Assembly (NCBI RefSeq): GCF_014201735.1
Contig: NZ_JACHFE010000005.1
Coordinates: 124,001-188,000 of the forward strand
Length of the DNA: 64,000 bases
From: Marinobacter oulmenensis
GTDB lineage: Bacteria > Pseudomonadota > Gammaproteobacteria > Pseudomonadales > Oleiphilaceae
Direction of reading: 5' to 3'
Positions 48,109 to 57,829 of this stretch are shown here, in pieces; position 1 is the first letter of the stretch, and the number at the start of each line of letters is the position of its first letter. The position numbers were made by a program, and so were the translations under genes. The notes beneath the pieces were generated by a model. It was not told the origin of the DNA and made no database searches. It saw only the letters and a program-made list of their open reading frames with translations.

Positions 48109-49446
48109 ATGAGACCTGCGAATATCTTCTTTATGGCTTTTGTGGCCGTACTGACCCTGGCCTGGCTCCTGGCCGACTCCCTCTGGCCGGAGCCGTTCAC
48201 CTATTTTTCCTTCCGCCACGTTTTTGTTCAGTACAGTGGCGTTATTGCCATGGGCGTGATGAGCCTGGCCATGATCCTGGCATTGCGGCCCAAGTGGCTG
48301 GAAACCCGGCTCAACGGGCTCGACAAGATGTACCGGCTGCATAAATGGCTGGGAATCACCGCGCTGGTGATGGCCACCCTGCACTGGTGGTGGGCCCGGG
48401 GCACCAAATGGATGGTGGGCTGGGGCTGGCTGGACAAGCCCGCCCGGGGCGGCCCGCGCCCGGAGGAAACCCTCGGCACCCTGGAAGCTGCCCTGCGCAG
48501 CCAGCGCGGGCTGGCGGAAACCGTGGGGGAATGGGGGTTCTATGCCTTTGCCATCCTCCTGGTTCTGGCCCTGATCAAACGGTTCCCCTACCGGCTGTTC
48601 AGCAAGGCCCACCGGTTCATCCCACCACTTTATCTGCTGATGGTGTTCCACACCGTGGTGCTGATGGAGTTTGATTACTGGCTGCAACCGGTGGGCATTC
48701 TGATGGCGCTGCTGCTGGCCGGCGGCACCGTGGCTTCGGTCTACTCACTGACTGGTCGCATCGGGGCTGTGCGCCGCTCCACGGCAACCGTCGACCGCCT
48801 GACCCGGTATCCGAGCCTACAGGCTCTGGAAATCTCGGCGGTTGTGGATAACCACTGGCCGGGCCATGCCGCCGGGCAGTTTGCCTTTGTCACCTCGGAC
48901 CGCCGGGAAGGCGCCCATCCGTTCACCATTGCCTCCGGCTGGGATCCGCAACAGCGCCGGGTGGTGTTCATTACCAAGGCCCTGGGTGATTATACCTCAC
49001 GGCTGCCGGAGGAACTCCGGGAAGGCATGACGCTGGAGATCGAAGGCCCCTACGGCTGCTTTGATTTCCGGGATGACCGGCCAAGGCAGGTGTGGATTGG
49101 CGCCGGCATCGGCATCACCCCGTTTGTTGCCCGCATGAAGGAACTGGCGGCAGAACCCGGTGACAAGCCGGTGGATCTTTTCCACGTCACGTCGGATACC
49201 GACCCGGAGGCCATGGCGAAACTCAGGGCCGATGCCGCCGCTGCGGGCATCCGCCTGCACCTGATCATCAGCCCCCGGGATGGCCGGCTGGATGCCGACA
49301 GGCTGCGGTCACTGGTTCCGGACTGGCAACAGGCCAGTGTCTGGTTCTGCGGCCCGGCGGGTTTCGGCCAGCAACTGCGCCGGGGCCTGACCGCCCTGGG
49401 TTACCCCGCCAGCCGCTTCCACCAGGAACTGTTCCAGATGCGCTAA
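48109..49446 (+). CDS. Transmembrane ferric-reductase-like flavoprotein
   Basis: A 445-residue membrane oxidoreductase. The N-terminal half has about six membrane helices with haem-ligand histidines (HKWLGITALVMATLHWWW, HRFIPPLYLLMVFHTVVL). The C-terminal half holds FAD-binding (AHPFTIASGW) and NAD-binding (IGAGIGITPFVARM) domains, as in ferric reductases of the NOX/FRE type. It diverges from marR and may reduce iron for the same uptake route. Its stop overlaps the convergent tetR stop by four bases. Confidence 0.9.
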   Translation: MRPANIFFMAFVAVLTLAWLLADSLWPEPFTYFSFRHVFVQYSGVIAMGVMSLAMILALRPKWLETRLNGLDKMYRLHKWLGITALVMATLHWWWARGTKWMVGWGWLDKPARGGPRPEETLGTLEAALRSQRGLAETVGEWGFYAFAILLVLALIKRFPYRLFSKAHRFIPPLYLLMVFHTVVLMEFDYWLQPVGILMALLLAGGTVASVYSLTGRIGAVRRSTATVDRLTRYPSLQALEISAVVDNHWPGHAAGQFAFVTSDRREGAHPFTIASGWDPQQRRVVFITKALGDYTSRLPEELREGMTLEIEGPYGCFDFRDDRPRQVWIGAGIGITPFVARMKELAAEPGDKPVDLFHVTSDTDPEAMAKLRADAAAAGIRLHLIISPRDGRLDADRLRSLVPDWQQASVWFCGPAGFGQQLRRGLTALGYPASRFHQELFQMR

Positions 49447-50069
49447 CCGGCCGGTTCCGGCGGCAGCGACAGCAGGTGCCGGAACTGGCGCTGGAAAAAC
49501 GGAATCTGCTGTTCCAGCGAGAACAGCCCCGGCGCAAACAACCAGGTCTGGGTGATGCCCATCAGGAAGGTGTAACAGAGCAGCCCCAGGTCCTCGGGCT
49601 GTTCGTCACTTTTCAGGTCGCCCTGCTCCCGCGCTTTGCCCGAAAGCTCGCCAAACAGGGCCACAATCGAGCGGGTCAGTTCCCGTTCCCGCTTCAGGGT
49701 CCGGCTCATGGCGTCGGTGAGTTCGGTCTTGTTGAGCAGGATTTCGAACGACTGCCGGTAACGCCGGTCATTGGCCAGCAGTGACAGCCACTGCTCCAGA
49801 AAATGCTCCATGGCCGCCACCGGTTGATCGGCCATGCTTTGGCATTCATCCACCAGCGCTTCCAGCGGTTCCTGGGAGTAGGCCAGCACCGCTTCGTACA
49901 GGTCATCCTTGTTCTGGAAGTGCCAGTATATGGGCCCGCGACTGCAGCCGGCTTCCTTGGCGATCCGGCTTAACGTCGTCAATGAATAACCGTCCCGGCT
50001 GAACAGCGTTAAGGCTGCTTCCAGCACCGTCTGGCGGGTTTTCTCGGCCTCTTCCTTGGTTCGACGCAT
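49443..50069 (-). CDS. TetR/AcrR-family regulator
   Basis: A 208-residue repressor. The N-terminal helix-turn-helix (TLSRIAKEAGCSRGPIYWHF, about 31-50) resembles AcrR and TtgR, repressors of RND pumps, and the C-terminal ligand domain also fits. It stands alone, with no efflux pump adjacent; the RND pair at 33.6-37.8 kb is one possible target. Confidence 0.88.
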   Translation of the reverse strand: MRRTKEEAEKTRQTVLEAALTLFSRDGYSLTTLSRIAKEAGCSRGPIYWHFQNKDDLYEAVLAYSQEPLEALVDECQSMADQPVAAMEHFLEQWLSLLANDRRYRQSFEILLNKTELTDAMSRTLKRERELTRSIVALFGELSGKAREQGDLKSDEQPEDLGLLCYTFLMGITQTWLFAPGLFSLEQQIPFFQRQFRHLLSLPPEPAG

Positions 50070-50102
50070 CTAAAGTCTTCTCACGAGCTGACATGGGAGT
50101 AC

Positions 50103-50215
50103 GGGTTGGTGTGGGGCTCCCTCCCAAAACACGCTCCTTCGGCACGTCCATGTGACGCTTGGGCTCCGCCATCCCTGGCTCCGCACAGTTTTGTGAGGGA
50201 GCCCCACACCAACCC
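50103..50215. repeat. Long perfect inverted repeat, possible miniature element
   Basis: A 21-base arm at 50103-50123 is repeated exactly in inverse at 50195-50215, and the pairing continues inward to 50130/50188 with one mismatch. The 113-base unit lies between tetR and the guanidine operon terminator. The form suits a non-autonomous mobile repeat or REP-like element. No clear target duplication was found, and only one copy is in the window. Confidence 0.7.
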
Positions 50216-50249
50216 TTCCTATATCCTGGGAGTCACTGGTTAACTCCCG

Positions 50250-50275
50250 AAAAAAAGGGCACGACTATCGTGCCC
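50250..50275 (-). terminator. Terminator of the guanidine carboxylase operon
   Basis: Stem GGGCACGA with TCGTGCCC, three-base loop, followed on the minus strand by seven T. It closes the operon that begins at the riboswitch near 56.5 kb. Confidence 0.88.
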
Positions 50276-50307
50276 TCAGGTGCCTGATGAAACAAGCGGT
50301 GCGGCAA

Positions 50308-51375
50308 TCAGATCTCGCCGTCCGCCGCCATCTGCATGTAGTCATCGTTGAAGCGCAGCTTCACGTTGCCGGAATCACCCATGACCGTGCCGTCCGGGAA
50401 TTCGATGCCGACAAAGTCCGGGCTCATGGCGCCCTGGCCCAGCAGCCCCTTGTCAAAGGAGAACTGGCGCACGCTGTCCATGGCCTCAAAGGCTTCGTCG
50501 CTGTTGATGAAGTCCACCGACATCTGCGGCTCCCAGAACATCTTCATGCCCGCCAGTTGGGCTTCATAGCCGGCCTGGTCGGTACCGGACAGCTCACCCA
50601 GATGGGCGCGGGCTTCCTCACCCTTCTTGGAGTCGGATTCCAGGATGCTCATGGTTTCATACCAGGCGCCAACCAGGGCCTTGCCCAGTTTCGGGTTGTC
50701 TTCCAGTGTTTCGGTGCTGACCAGGGTCAGATCCTTGATGTGGCCCGGAATCTGGCTGGAATCGAACAGTTTGGTGGCACCCGGGTAGGCTTCCACTTCA
50801 CTCAGCAGCGGGTTCCAGGTGGCCACGTGGCGCACGTCGTCAGTCTGGAAGGCAGACACCAGGTCGGCGTCGGAGATGTTGACCACGTCCAGATCACGCT
50901 CGGACAGGCCCACGCTTTCCAGCGCACGGGCCAGCAGGTAGTGGGAGACGGACAGTTCCACCAGGTGCACGGTTTCGCCTTCCAGTTCCACGATGGAGGT
51001 GGCGTCCTTGGACACCAGGCCGTCGTTGCCGTTGGAGTAGTCGCCCACGATCAGGGCGGTGGTGTCCAGGCCGGAGGCCGCCGGAATCGACAGACCATCC
51101 ATGCTGGTGGCCACCACGCCATCAAACTGGCCGGCGGTGTACTGGTTGATGGATTCGATGTAGTCGTTCACCTGCACGATATCCACTTCGATATCGTACT
51201 TGTCGGCCCATTTTTTCATGATGCCGCTGTCTTCGGCGTACTGCCAGGGCACCCACCCGGCGTAAATGGTCCAGGCAATGCTGAACGAATCCTTTTCCGC
51301 AGCGAGCGCGGCAGGAGACAGGGCGGCCGCCAGCACGCCGGCGACCAGGGGTTTGCTCAGGTTACGTGTTTTCAT
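50308..51375 (-). CDS. ABC solute-binding protein of the guanidine operon
   Basis: Periplasmic binding protein of 355 residues in the nitrate/sulfonate/taurine class (NMT1-like). A signal peptide ends at AALAAE (about residue 26); the mature part starts with SIAWTIYAGWVPWQYA. It is the last gene of the riboswitch-led operon, 51 bases after the carboxylase. It probably serves the permease and ATPase at 42.1-43.7 kb, which lack a binding protein of their own. Confidence 0.9.
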   Translation of the reverse strand: MKTRNLSKPLVAGVLAAALSPAALAAEKDSFSIAWTIYAGWVPWQYAEDSGIMKKWADKYDIEVDIVQVNDYIESINQYTAGQFDGVVATSMDGLSIPAASGLDTTALIVGDYSNGNDGLVSKDATSIVELEGETVHLVELSVSHYLLARALESVGLSERDLDVVNISDADLVSAFQTDDVRHVATWNPLLSEVEAYPGATKLFDSSQIPGHIKDLTLVSTETLEDNPKLGKALVGAWYETMSILESDSKKGEEARAHLGELSGTDQAGYEAQLAGMKMFWEPQMSVDFINSDEAFEAMDSVRQFSFDKGLLGQGAMSPDFVGIEFPDGTVMGDSGNVKLRFNDDYMQMAADGEI

Positions 51376-51426
51376 GGCTTCTCTCCTCGGGCATGGCCCG
51401 TCTGGTCATGACTGAAACTTGTTGTG

Positions 51427-54400
51427 TCAACTTTCGAGTTCTTCGACGATCACCACCGGCGCTCCCGGGGCAACGGCCTGACCGGCCTCCCGCCGGACTT
51501 CGATCACCTTGCCCGCCACCGGACTCAGCAATTCGATTTCCATCTTCATGGACTCCACCACCGCCACCGGGCGCTGGGCCTCAATCATGTCGCCGGGCTT
51601 CACCAGGCATTCCCAGACATTGCCGGCCACATGGCTTTCAATGGCGTGCTGCCCGGCGGGCAGATCGATGATGTCGTCCTCACCCGTGTCCTCGATGGGG
51701 GCTTCGGCACTGAAATTGATCTGGCCGGATTCGATCCAGCGCTGCAGTTCCTCGTCGAAGGCCTGCTTGCGGTGATCGGTGAAGCTCTGAATGTCATCCT
51801 GGTTGTCCGCCAGGAACTGCTCGTAGTCCTTCAGATTGAACCGGGTTTCCTCCACTTGAATCGGGTAATCGCCATTGGGGAACTCCCGGCGGATCTGTTG
51901 CAGTTCCTCGGCGCTGACTTCGTAGAAGCGGATCTGGTCAAAGAAGCGCAGCAGCCACGGCTGGCCCGGCTGGAAGTACTCGGTGGTGCGGTAGCGGTTC
52001 CACATCTGCAGGGTGCGGCCTACAAACTGGTAGCCGCCCGGCCCTTCCATGCCGTAGATGCACAGGTAGGCACCGCCGATACCCACGGAATTCTCGGCGG
52101 TCCAGGTGCGGGCCGGGTTGTATTTGGTGGTCACCAGACGGTGGCGCGGGTCCAGGGGCGTGGCGACCGGGGCACCCAGGTAGACATCGCCCAGGCCCAT
52201 CACCAAATAGCTGGCGTCGAACACGGTCTTCTTGACCTCGTCGATGCTCTCCAGGCCGTTGATGCGGCGAATGAATTCCAGGTTGCTCGGGCACCAGGGG
52301 GCGTCCTTGCGGACCGACTGCATGTATTTGGCAATCGCCTGCTGGCAGGCTTCGTCATTCCAGGACAGGGGCAGATGGACAATACGGCCCGGCACGTCCC
52401 ACTCCGGTTGCTGCTCCAGTTCGCGCTCGGCGGCCACCAGCAGATCAAGCAGTGCCTGCTGCCCGAGGCGCAGGCTGTCATAGTGCACCTGCAACGACCG
52501 GATGCCGGGGGTCAGCTCCAGAATGGCCGGATGCGACCGGTCCCGGAGCCACAGCATCAGGGCGTGGGCACGGAAGCGCAGACGGATGTCCAGCTCCATC
52601 GGCCCGTATTCCACCAGCAGGTAATTGTCGCCGGCAGCGCGGTAGACCACCCCGGTTTCATGTTCCTCCGTCGACAGGGTCCGTAGTACAGGAGTGTCCG
52701 GGCGTGCCGGTGTGACCTCAACGTTGGCGGGAATCAGGGCGTCGATGGCTTCCTCCTGGGCCTCCCGAAGGGCCACCGCCTGCAACTGGCTGACCGGCAC
52801 AAAGCGGATCTTATCCCCGGCCTTGAGCTGACCCAGCTTCCAGAGGTCCGCGCTGATCACGGTCACCGGGCAGACAAAACCACCCAGGCTTGGGCCATCC
52901 GGGCCCAGGATCACCGGCATGTCACCGGTGAAATCCACGGTACCCACGGCGTAGGCATTGTCGTGAATGTTGGAGGGATGCATGCCGGCTTCGCCGCCGT
53001 CGCTGCGTGCCCACTCGGGCTTGGGCCCGATCAGGCGGACACCGGTGCGGCTGGAGTTGTAGTGAATTTCCCACTCACTGTCGAAAAAGGTCTCGATGTC
53101 CTGCTCGGTGAAATAGTCCGGCGCGCCGTGGGGGCCGTAAGTCACGTGCAGGGTCCAGTCCCGGCCCAGGCCGGGTTTGAGACCGGCGTCCAGGGTCCTG
53201 GCCGGCACCGAAAGGCACTCCGGCAGCCGGAGCACATCCCCGGCGCGCAGGGCGCGGCCACAGTGGCCGCCGAACTGGCCGAGGGTGAAGGTGCTGCGCG
53301 ACCCCAGGTAATCAGGGCAGGACAGGCCTCCGGCAAACAGCACATAAGCCCGGGCGCCTTCGCCGCTGACCGCCCCCAGTGTCAGGGTGGCACCGGCGGG
53401 AATCTCCGTCACCTGCCAGAACGGCAGCGGTTTGCCATCAAGGCGGGCATCCAGTTCCGCACCGGCCAGCACGATCTGGGTAGACCGGTTGAAACGCAGG
53501 GTCGGACCCTTGAGGGTAATTTCCAGGCCGGCGGCCGACGTATCGTTGCCCAGCAACTGGTTGCCCAGGCGGAACGAATAGCTGTCAAAGGGGCCGGAGG
53601 GCGGCACGCCCACTTCCCAGTAGCCCTGACGCCCCGGATAGTCCTGGATGGTGGTCAGGGTACCGCCGGACATCACGTCCACCGTCGCCGGCTGGTAGAC
53701 AAACTCATTCAGGGTCCGGGTGTAGAGGCGGGCCTCACGGAAACGGTCGTCCTCCAGCACCTGGCGGACATAAAGGGTGTTGGTTTCGATGCCATAGAGG
53801 TGGGTGTCTGCCAGGGCCTCCGCCAGGTGCCGGCGGGCGGCCTCCCGATCGGATTCATGAACGATGACCTTGGCCAGCATGGGATCAAACAGCGGCGAAA
53901 CCTCGGAGCCTGGCTGAATCCAGTGGTCAATGCGCAGGCCGGCATCCTCGGGCCAGCGGACGTCGGTCAGCAGGCCGGCACTGGGCTGGAAATCCTTGTT
54001 GGGGTCTTCGGCGTAAATCCGGGCCTGGATGGCGTGACCGGACGGGCTCAGGTCGCCGGCCAACGTGGCCAGGTCCCCCTGGGTGCCGGCGCCCAGCTCG
54101 ACCATCCAGCGGACGATGTCGACACCATAGACCTGCTCGGTGACGCCGTGCTCCACCTGCAGGCGGGTGTTTACCTCCAGGAAGTAGAAATCCGCGGTAT
54201 CCGGATCGTAGATGAACTCCACTGTGCCGGCGCTGCGATAGGCGATGCTTTCACCCAGTTGGCGGGCGGTGTCGTGCATCCGGGTGCGCACCTCATCGGT
54301 GATACCCGGCGCCGGTGCTTCCTCGATGACTTTCTGGTTGCGGCGCTGGGCAGAGCAGTCACGCTCACCCAGAGCCACCACCTGGCCGGCGCCATCGCCG

Positions 54401-55053
54401 AAGAGCTGAACCTCGATATGGCGGGCATGTTCGACAAACTTCTCCAGGAACACACCGCTGTTACTGAAGTTGTTCTGCCCCAGACGCTGCACCGATTCGA
54501 AACTCCAGCGCAGCTCGTCTTCGCTGTAACAGCGGGACATCCCGATGCCACCGCCACCGGCGGTGCTTTTCAGCATCACCGGGTAGCCAATGGCCCGGGC
54601 CGCCTCGACCGCCTCATCCAGGCTGGTGAGCAGTTCCGTACCCGGCAGCAACGGCACGCCGGCCTGCTCCGCCAGGGCACGGGCGGTGTGCTTGAGGCCG
54701 AACTGCTCCATCTGCTCCGGCGTCGGGCCCAGGAAGATGATGCCTTCGGCCTCGCAGCGGCGGGCAAAGTCCGGGTTTTCGCTGAGGAAACCATAGCCGG
54801 GGTGCACGGCCTGGGCGCCGCTCTGGCGGATCACCTCGAACAGCCGTTCCTGATTCAGGTAAGTCGCTGCCGCATTGCCCTCTCCCAGCGACCAGGCTTC
54901 GTCCGCCTGGCGCACGTGCAGGGAATCAAAATCCGCGTCGGCATAGACCGCCACCGAGGCAATGCCCATGGCCTTGAGTGTCCGGGTGATCCGGCAGGCA
55001 ATGGCGCCGCGATTGGCGATCAGCACCTTGGTGATGGGGGAATTCAGCTCCAT
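51427..55053 (-). CDS. Guanidine/urea carboxylase (biotin-dependent)
   Basis: A 1208-residue enzyme carboxylating guanidine (or urea) with ATP and bicarbonate. An N-terminal biotin carboxylase domain (about 1-450; ATP loop [11 protein letters not shown]) is followed by KipA- and KipI-like carboxyltransferase domains and a biotinyl domain with the lysine in ESMKMEI (about residue 1170). Many proteins annotated as urea carboxylase in riboswitch operons prefer guanidine. With the riboswitch and the two partner genes, guanidine is the favoured substrate. The start overlaps the previous gene by 10 bases. No allophanate hydrolase is fused or adjacent. Confidence 0.92.
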   Translation of the reverse strand: MELNSPITKVLIANRGAIACRITRTLKAMGIASVAVYADADFDSLHVRQADEAWSLGEGNAAATYLNQERLFEVIRQSGAQAVHPGYGFLSENPDFARRCEAEGIIFLGPTPEQMEQFGLKHTARALAEQAGVPLLPGTELLTSLDEAVEAARAIGYPVMLKSTAGGGGIGMSRCYSEDELRWSFESVQRLGQNNFSNSGVFLEKFVEHARHIEVQLFGDGAGQVVALGERDCSAQRRNQKVIEEAPAPGITDEVRTRMHDTARQLGESIAYRSAGTVEFIYDPDTADFYFLEVNTRLQVEHGVTEQVYGVDIVRWMVELGAGTQGDLATLAGDLSPSGHAIQARIYAEDPNKDFQPSAGLLTDVRWPEDAGLRIDHWIQPGSEVSPLFDPMLAKVIVHESDREAARRHLAEALADTHLYGIETNTLYVRQVLEDDRFREARLYTRTLNEFVYQPATVDVMSGGTLTTIQDYPGRQGYWEVGVPPSGPFDSYSFRLGNQLLGNDTSAAGLEITLKGPTLRFNRSTQIVLAGAELDARLDGKPLPFWQVTEIPAGATLTLGAVSGEGARAYVLFAGGLSCPDYLGSRSTFTLGQFGGHCGRALRAGDVLRLPECLSVPARTLDAGLKPGLGRDWTLHVTYGPHGAPDYFTEQDIETFFDSEWEIHYNSSRTGVRLIGPKPEWARSDGGEAGMHPSNIHDNAYAVGTVDFTGDMPVILGPDGPSLGGFVCPVTVISADLWKLGQLKAGDKIRFVPVSQLQAVALREAQEEAIDALIPANVEVTPARPDTPVLRTLSTEEHETGVVYRAAGDNYLLVEYGPMELDIRLRFRAHALMLWLRDRSHPAILELTPGIRSLQVHYDSLRLGQQALLDLLVAAERELEQQPEWDVPGRIVHLPLSWNDEACQQAIAKYMQSVRKDAPWCPSNLEFIRRINGLESIDEVKKTVFDASYLVMGLGDVYLGAPVATPLDPRHRLVTTKYNPARTWTAENSVGIGGAYLCIYGMEGPGGYQFVGRTLQMWNRYRTTEYFQPGQPWLLRFFDQIRFYEVSAEELQQIRREFPNGDYPIQVEETRFNLKDYEQFLADNQDDIQSFTDHRKQAFDEELQRWIESGQINFSAEAPIEDTGEDDIIDLPAGQHAIESHVAGNVWECLVKPGDMIEAQRPVAVVESMKMEIELLSPVAGKVIEVRREAGQAVAPGAPVVIVEELES

Positions 55054-55682
55054 ACCAGCACCTCGATCGGTGTCGGGTTCCAGCCATTACAGGGGTTGTT
55101 CAGCTGGGGGCAGTTGGAAATCATCACCAGTACGTCCATCTTGGCTTCCAGTTCCACGTACTTACCGGCATCGGAAATACCGTCGGCAAAGGTCAGGCCG
55201 CCCTCGGCGGTCACCGGTACGTTCATGAAGAAGTTGATGTTGTGGGTGATATCCCGTTTGGTCATGCCCAGTTCCTCATGCTCTGTGACCGCCACCAGCC
55301 AGCTGTCACGGCAGGCGTGCATGCACTTTTTCTCCAGGGCATAGCGGGTGGTGTTGCTTTCCGCCGCGCAGGCGCCGCCCAGGGTGTCGTGGCGTCCGCA
55401 GGTGTCGGCGGTGATCTCCAGCATCGGGTTGTTTTCCGACGACATCAGTACGGAGCCGGCCGTCAGGTAGACATTGCCCTGGGCACGGATGGTGTCCGTC
55501 ACGCTGTAACGTTCGGTCGGGTTGTGGGCGTTGTAGAACAGGGTGTCGGCGGCCTGGTTGCCTTCCAGATCCAGGATGCGGATCGTCTCGCCCGCTTTCA
55601 CCACTTTGAGGAAATACTCGCCGGCAGGCACGGTTTCGCGGAAGCTAGCGTTGTCAGGATTCAGTGCGCTTTGTTTGATCAT
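55044..55682 (-). CDS. Urea-carboxylase-associated protein (carboxyguanidine deiminase subunit)
   Basis: A 212-residue member of the DUF1989 family. The pattern [31 protein letters not shown] and [10 protein letters not shown] is shared with the neighbouring gene. In guanidine-using bacteria two such proteins form CgdAB, which deiminates carboxyguanidine to allophanate. Which of the two is CgdA cannot be settled here. It overlaps the carboxylase start by 10 bases. Confidence 0.88.
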   Translation of the reverse strand: MIKQSALNPDNASFRETVPAGEYFLKVVKAGETIRILDLEGNQAADTLFYNAHNPTERYSVTDTIRAQGNVYLTAGSVLMSSENNPMLEITADTCGRHDTLGGACAAESNTTRYALEKKCMHACRDSWLVAVTEHEELGMTKRDITHNINFFMNVPVTAEGGLTFADGISDAGKYVELEAKMDVLVMISNCPQLNNPCNGWNPTPIEVLVWS

Positions 55683-55695
55683 CTCCGGCCTCCGA

Positions 55696-56421
55696 TTACT
55701 GCATCAGGTGGTACAGGGCGGTATTGGCGAAGGCCCGGGTGGCCTCCGGCGACGAGATCTTGCAGGGGTCGGCATCGGTCACCGGTGCGGCCCTGAAGAG
55801 CTGATACCGCAGGGGATGGCTCGGGTAGTCGGCGGACGGGTCCAGTGGGTGCGGGCAGGTATGCAGCACCACAATGGTGTCCATCTCGAAGCGCAGATCG
55901 ACAGTGGCACCGGCATGGGAGTGGTCACTGACATAACTCATGTTGCCGTCGTCATCGGTTTTCACCCGACTGAACCAGTTCAGGTTGGCGGTCAGGTCTT
56001 TCTTGCCCAGGCCATACTTGGCCAGTTCGTTGAGAAAGCTGTTAAAACCGTTGCGATGGTAGTGATTATGGGCTTCCTGATAGGTCTTGCGGCCCCAGCG
56101 CTGCTCCACCAGATCGGCGTTGCAGGTGCCGCTGACGGTATCATGCCAGCCCAGGTCATCGCGGATGATGGAGGCGAACACACGGCCCATGTCGGACAGC
56201 AGAACATGGCCCCGGGTGAGCTTGAAGGTGTGCTGGTTTTTCAGGGTATCCGGCATGTTGTAGCGTTCGAGAGGGTTCTCGGGGTTGTACATCAACATGC
56301 CGACATTGGCGTGGCCGGTCTCGTCAATCAGGCGCAGGACATGGCCGCGGCGCATGATGAAGGACCAGTGGGATCCGCCGGGAATCAGATCGTCGTAGAG
56401 GGGCGTGGCTGTATCAAGCAT
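55696..56421 (-). CDS. Urea-carboxylase-associated protein (carboxyguanidine deiminase partner)
   Basis: First gene of the operon, with 241 residues and homologous to the next gene (DUF1989 family). It has [35 protein letters not shown] and the metal-site-like [11 protein letters not shown]. Together with the downstream protein it should convert carboxyguanidine to allophanate plus ammonia. It lies 56 bases downstream of the guanidine-I aptamer. Confidence 0.88.
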   Translation of the reverse strand: MLDTATPLYDDLIPGGSHWSFIMRRGHVLRLIDETGHANVGMLMYNPENPLERYNMPDTLKNQHTFKLTRGHVLLSDMGRVFASIIRDDLGWHDTVSGTCNADLVEQRWGRKTYQEAHNHYHRNGFNSFLNELAKYGLGKKDLTANLNWFSRVKTDDDGNMSYVSDHSHAGATVDLRFEMDTIVVLHTCPHPLDPSADYPSHPLRYQLFRAAPVTDADPCKISSPEATRAFANTALYHLMQ

Positions 56422-56477
56422 GGCCTTTTCCTCGCTGGCTTGGCGTTTAAAAAAACGAGAGGCGTCAGTAACTGAAC

Positions 56478-56575
56478 GATCCTCCCGGGCTTTTGTCCCG
56501 CCGTGTAGCCTTGGAAAAGGCCGTCAACTCTCGGACCAGTCGCCTGCAGAGCAGGCCGGAACCCTAGTTGACCAT
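56478..56575 (-). promoter_or_regulatory. Guanidine-I (ykkC) riboswitch in carboxylase operon leader
   Basis: The minus strand shows CTAGGGTTCCGG, CTGGTCCGAGAG and ACACGGCGGGACAAAAGCCC followed by GGGAGG (56481-56506). P1 pairs GTCAAC (56567-56572) with GTTGAC (56523-56528). It is the second copy of the class in the window; P1 differs in sequence from the first copy but keeps pairing, as expected of a functional RNA. Confidence 0.95.
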
Positions 56576-56639
56576 TTGTCAGATTGTCGCGCTTTGATAG
56601 TGGTTACAGAACCGACGTCTCGCTGCGTACCGTAATAAA

Positions 56640-56655
56640 TTCAAGGCCTGTGCCA
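56640..56655 (-). promoter_or_regulatory. Sigma-54-like promoter of the carboxylase operon
   Basis: TGGCACAGGCCTTGAA has a perfect -24 and the right spacing; the -12 reads TTGAA instead of TTGCA, which weakens the call. It lies about 55 bases upstream of the riboswitch. Confidence 0.5.
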
Positions 56656-56733
56656 TATATGCCAACGATCTGATTCTCCGTTGTTTTCCCGGTGATTGAC
56701 GGCGCCCGGGGCAGACAACGGCACCGCCACAAC

Positions 56734-56748
56734 GCACCCTGACGGTGC
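56734..56748. promoter_or_regulatory. NtrC-type enhancer site of the carboxylase operon
   Basis: GCACC-CTGAC-GGTGC is a perfect NtrC-pattern palindrome. Its centre is about 113 bases upstream of the predicted start, near the -108 position at which NtrC acts at glnA. The rest of the 361-base gap (56422-56782) holds the riboswitch and promoter described separately. Confidence 0.62.
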
Positions 56749-56782
56749 ATGACCGGGCGAGCTCGCACCTTTGGGGAGCCTG

Positions 56783-57706
56783 TTACAGGTCCAGACCGTA
56801 GGTATCAGCGCTCTGATCCATGCCCGTGATCGCCCCGCGGATCAGTTCTTCCACCATCAGCCGGTCCGGGCGTTCGCCCTGCTCTTCATGGGACCAGAGC
56901 GCAATGTCCCGGCGTGTGCCCTCATACCCTTCCACCGCCAGCAGCTGGCGCGGCGAGACTTCCCCGGTCATCAGGGCCAGCCGCGCCGGCAGGCACACCA
57001 GCATGTCCGTGGTTTTCAGCAGGTGCAGCAGCGACCGTATGCTGCCAGTCAGTGCCACCCTTGCCGCCCGGCTGCCCATCAGATCGTCCTGGCGATCCAG
57101 GAAGCCGGCGTGGGCACCGGCGACCACCCACTGTCGGTTGGCGACCTGGTCCCGGCTGACCGGTTGCCTCGCGCCAACCAGTGGTGACTGCCTGCCGGCA
57201 AATATGCCGGCCCGGTCCCGGAACAGGAGTTCCCTTTTCAGGAATTTCTGGGACACCGACAGGTGCGCCGGAGCGATCAGGAAATCCAGTTTGCCGCTTC
57301 TGAGCAGCTCAATCTGGGTGGCGGCGGAACCGGTCCGCAGGTGAAACACCACCCGGCTCTCTTCCAGAAACGCTTCCGTCATCCGGTCCACGGTGGCGAA
57401 TTCCCAGAGCGGATCAATGCCGATGCTGAATTCGTTGCGATAGCCACTGTGCCACTGCCGGATCATCTCGTCGCCATGGTCGGCATCGGCCAGAATCCGT
57501 TCGCCGAGACGGGCCAGGCGCGCACCGATCTCCGTGGGCACCACCCCGTGCCGGGTGCGGGTCAGCACCGCGCCACCTACCTTCATCTCAAGCTGTTTGA
57601 TGCTCCGGGTCAGGGTCGGCTGGCTGACGTGCAACTGCTCACAGGCCCGGGTAAGCGAGCCCTGGTTCACCACAATGGCCAACTGCTTCAAGAGGTTGGG
57701 GTTCAT
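56783..57706 (-). CDS. LysR-family regulator
   Basis: A 307-residue LysR regulator: winged helix at 1-60 (QLAIVVNQGSLTRACEQLHVSQPTLTRSIKQLEMK contains the helix-turn-helix at about 18-37) and an effector domain after 90. It diverges from the mobA-like gene across about 120 bases and probably activates it with 3-hydroxybenzoate or a related acid. MobR of Comamonas is a MarR protein, so this control would be different. Confidence 0.9.
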   Translation of the reverse strand: MNPNLLKQLAIVVNQGSLTRACEQLHVSQPTLTRSIKQLEMKVGGAVLTRTRHGVVPTEIGARLARLGERILADADHGDEMIRQWHSGYRNEFSIGIDPLWEFATVDRMTEAFLEESRVVFHLRTGSAATQIELLRSGKLDFLIAPAHLSVSQKFLKRELLFRDRAGIFAGRQSPLVGARQPVSRDQVANRQWVVAGAHAGFLDRQDDLMGSRAARVALTGSIRSLLHLLKTTDMLVCLPARLALMTGEVSPRQLLAVEGYEGTRRDIALWSHEEQGERPDRLMVEELIRGAITGMDQSADTYGLDL

Positions 57707-57829
57707 TATTCATATTCTTTTAGTCTGTGGATAAAACTCTATTTTTCCTGATATCTGGCTTTCTTTAAAGTAAAGATCGGCCCTAAGCCGCCTTTTTCAA
57801 TAAAACAATAAATTGTAGGAGTTTCTCCG

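Noticed and set aside
52963-55344. Plus-strand open frame of 793 codons opposite the carboxylase gene
   Set aside because: It is antisense to a well-supported carboxylase, spans two real genes, and shows no recognisable domain.
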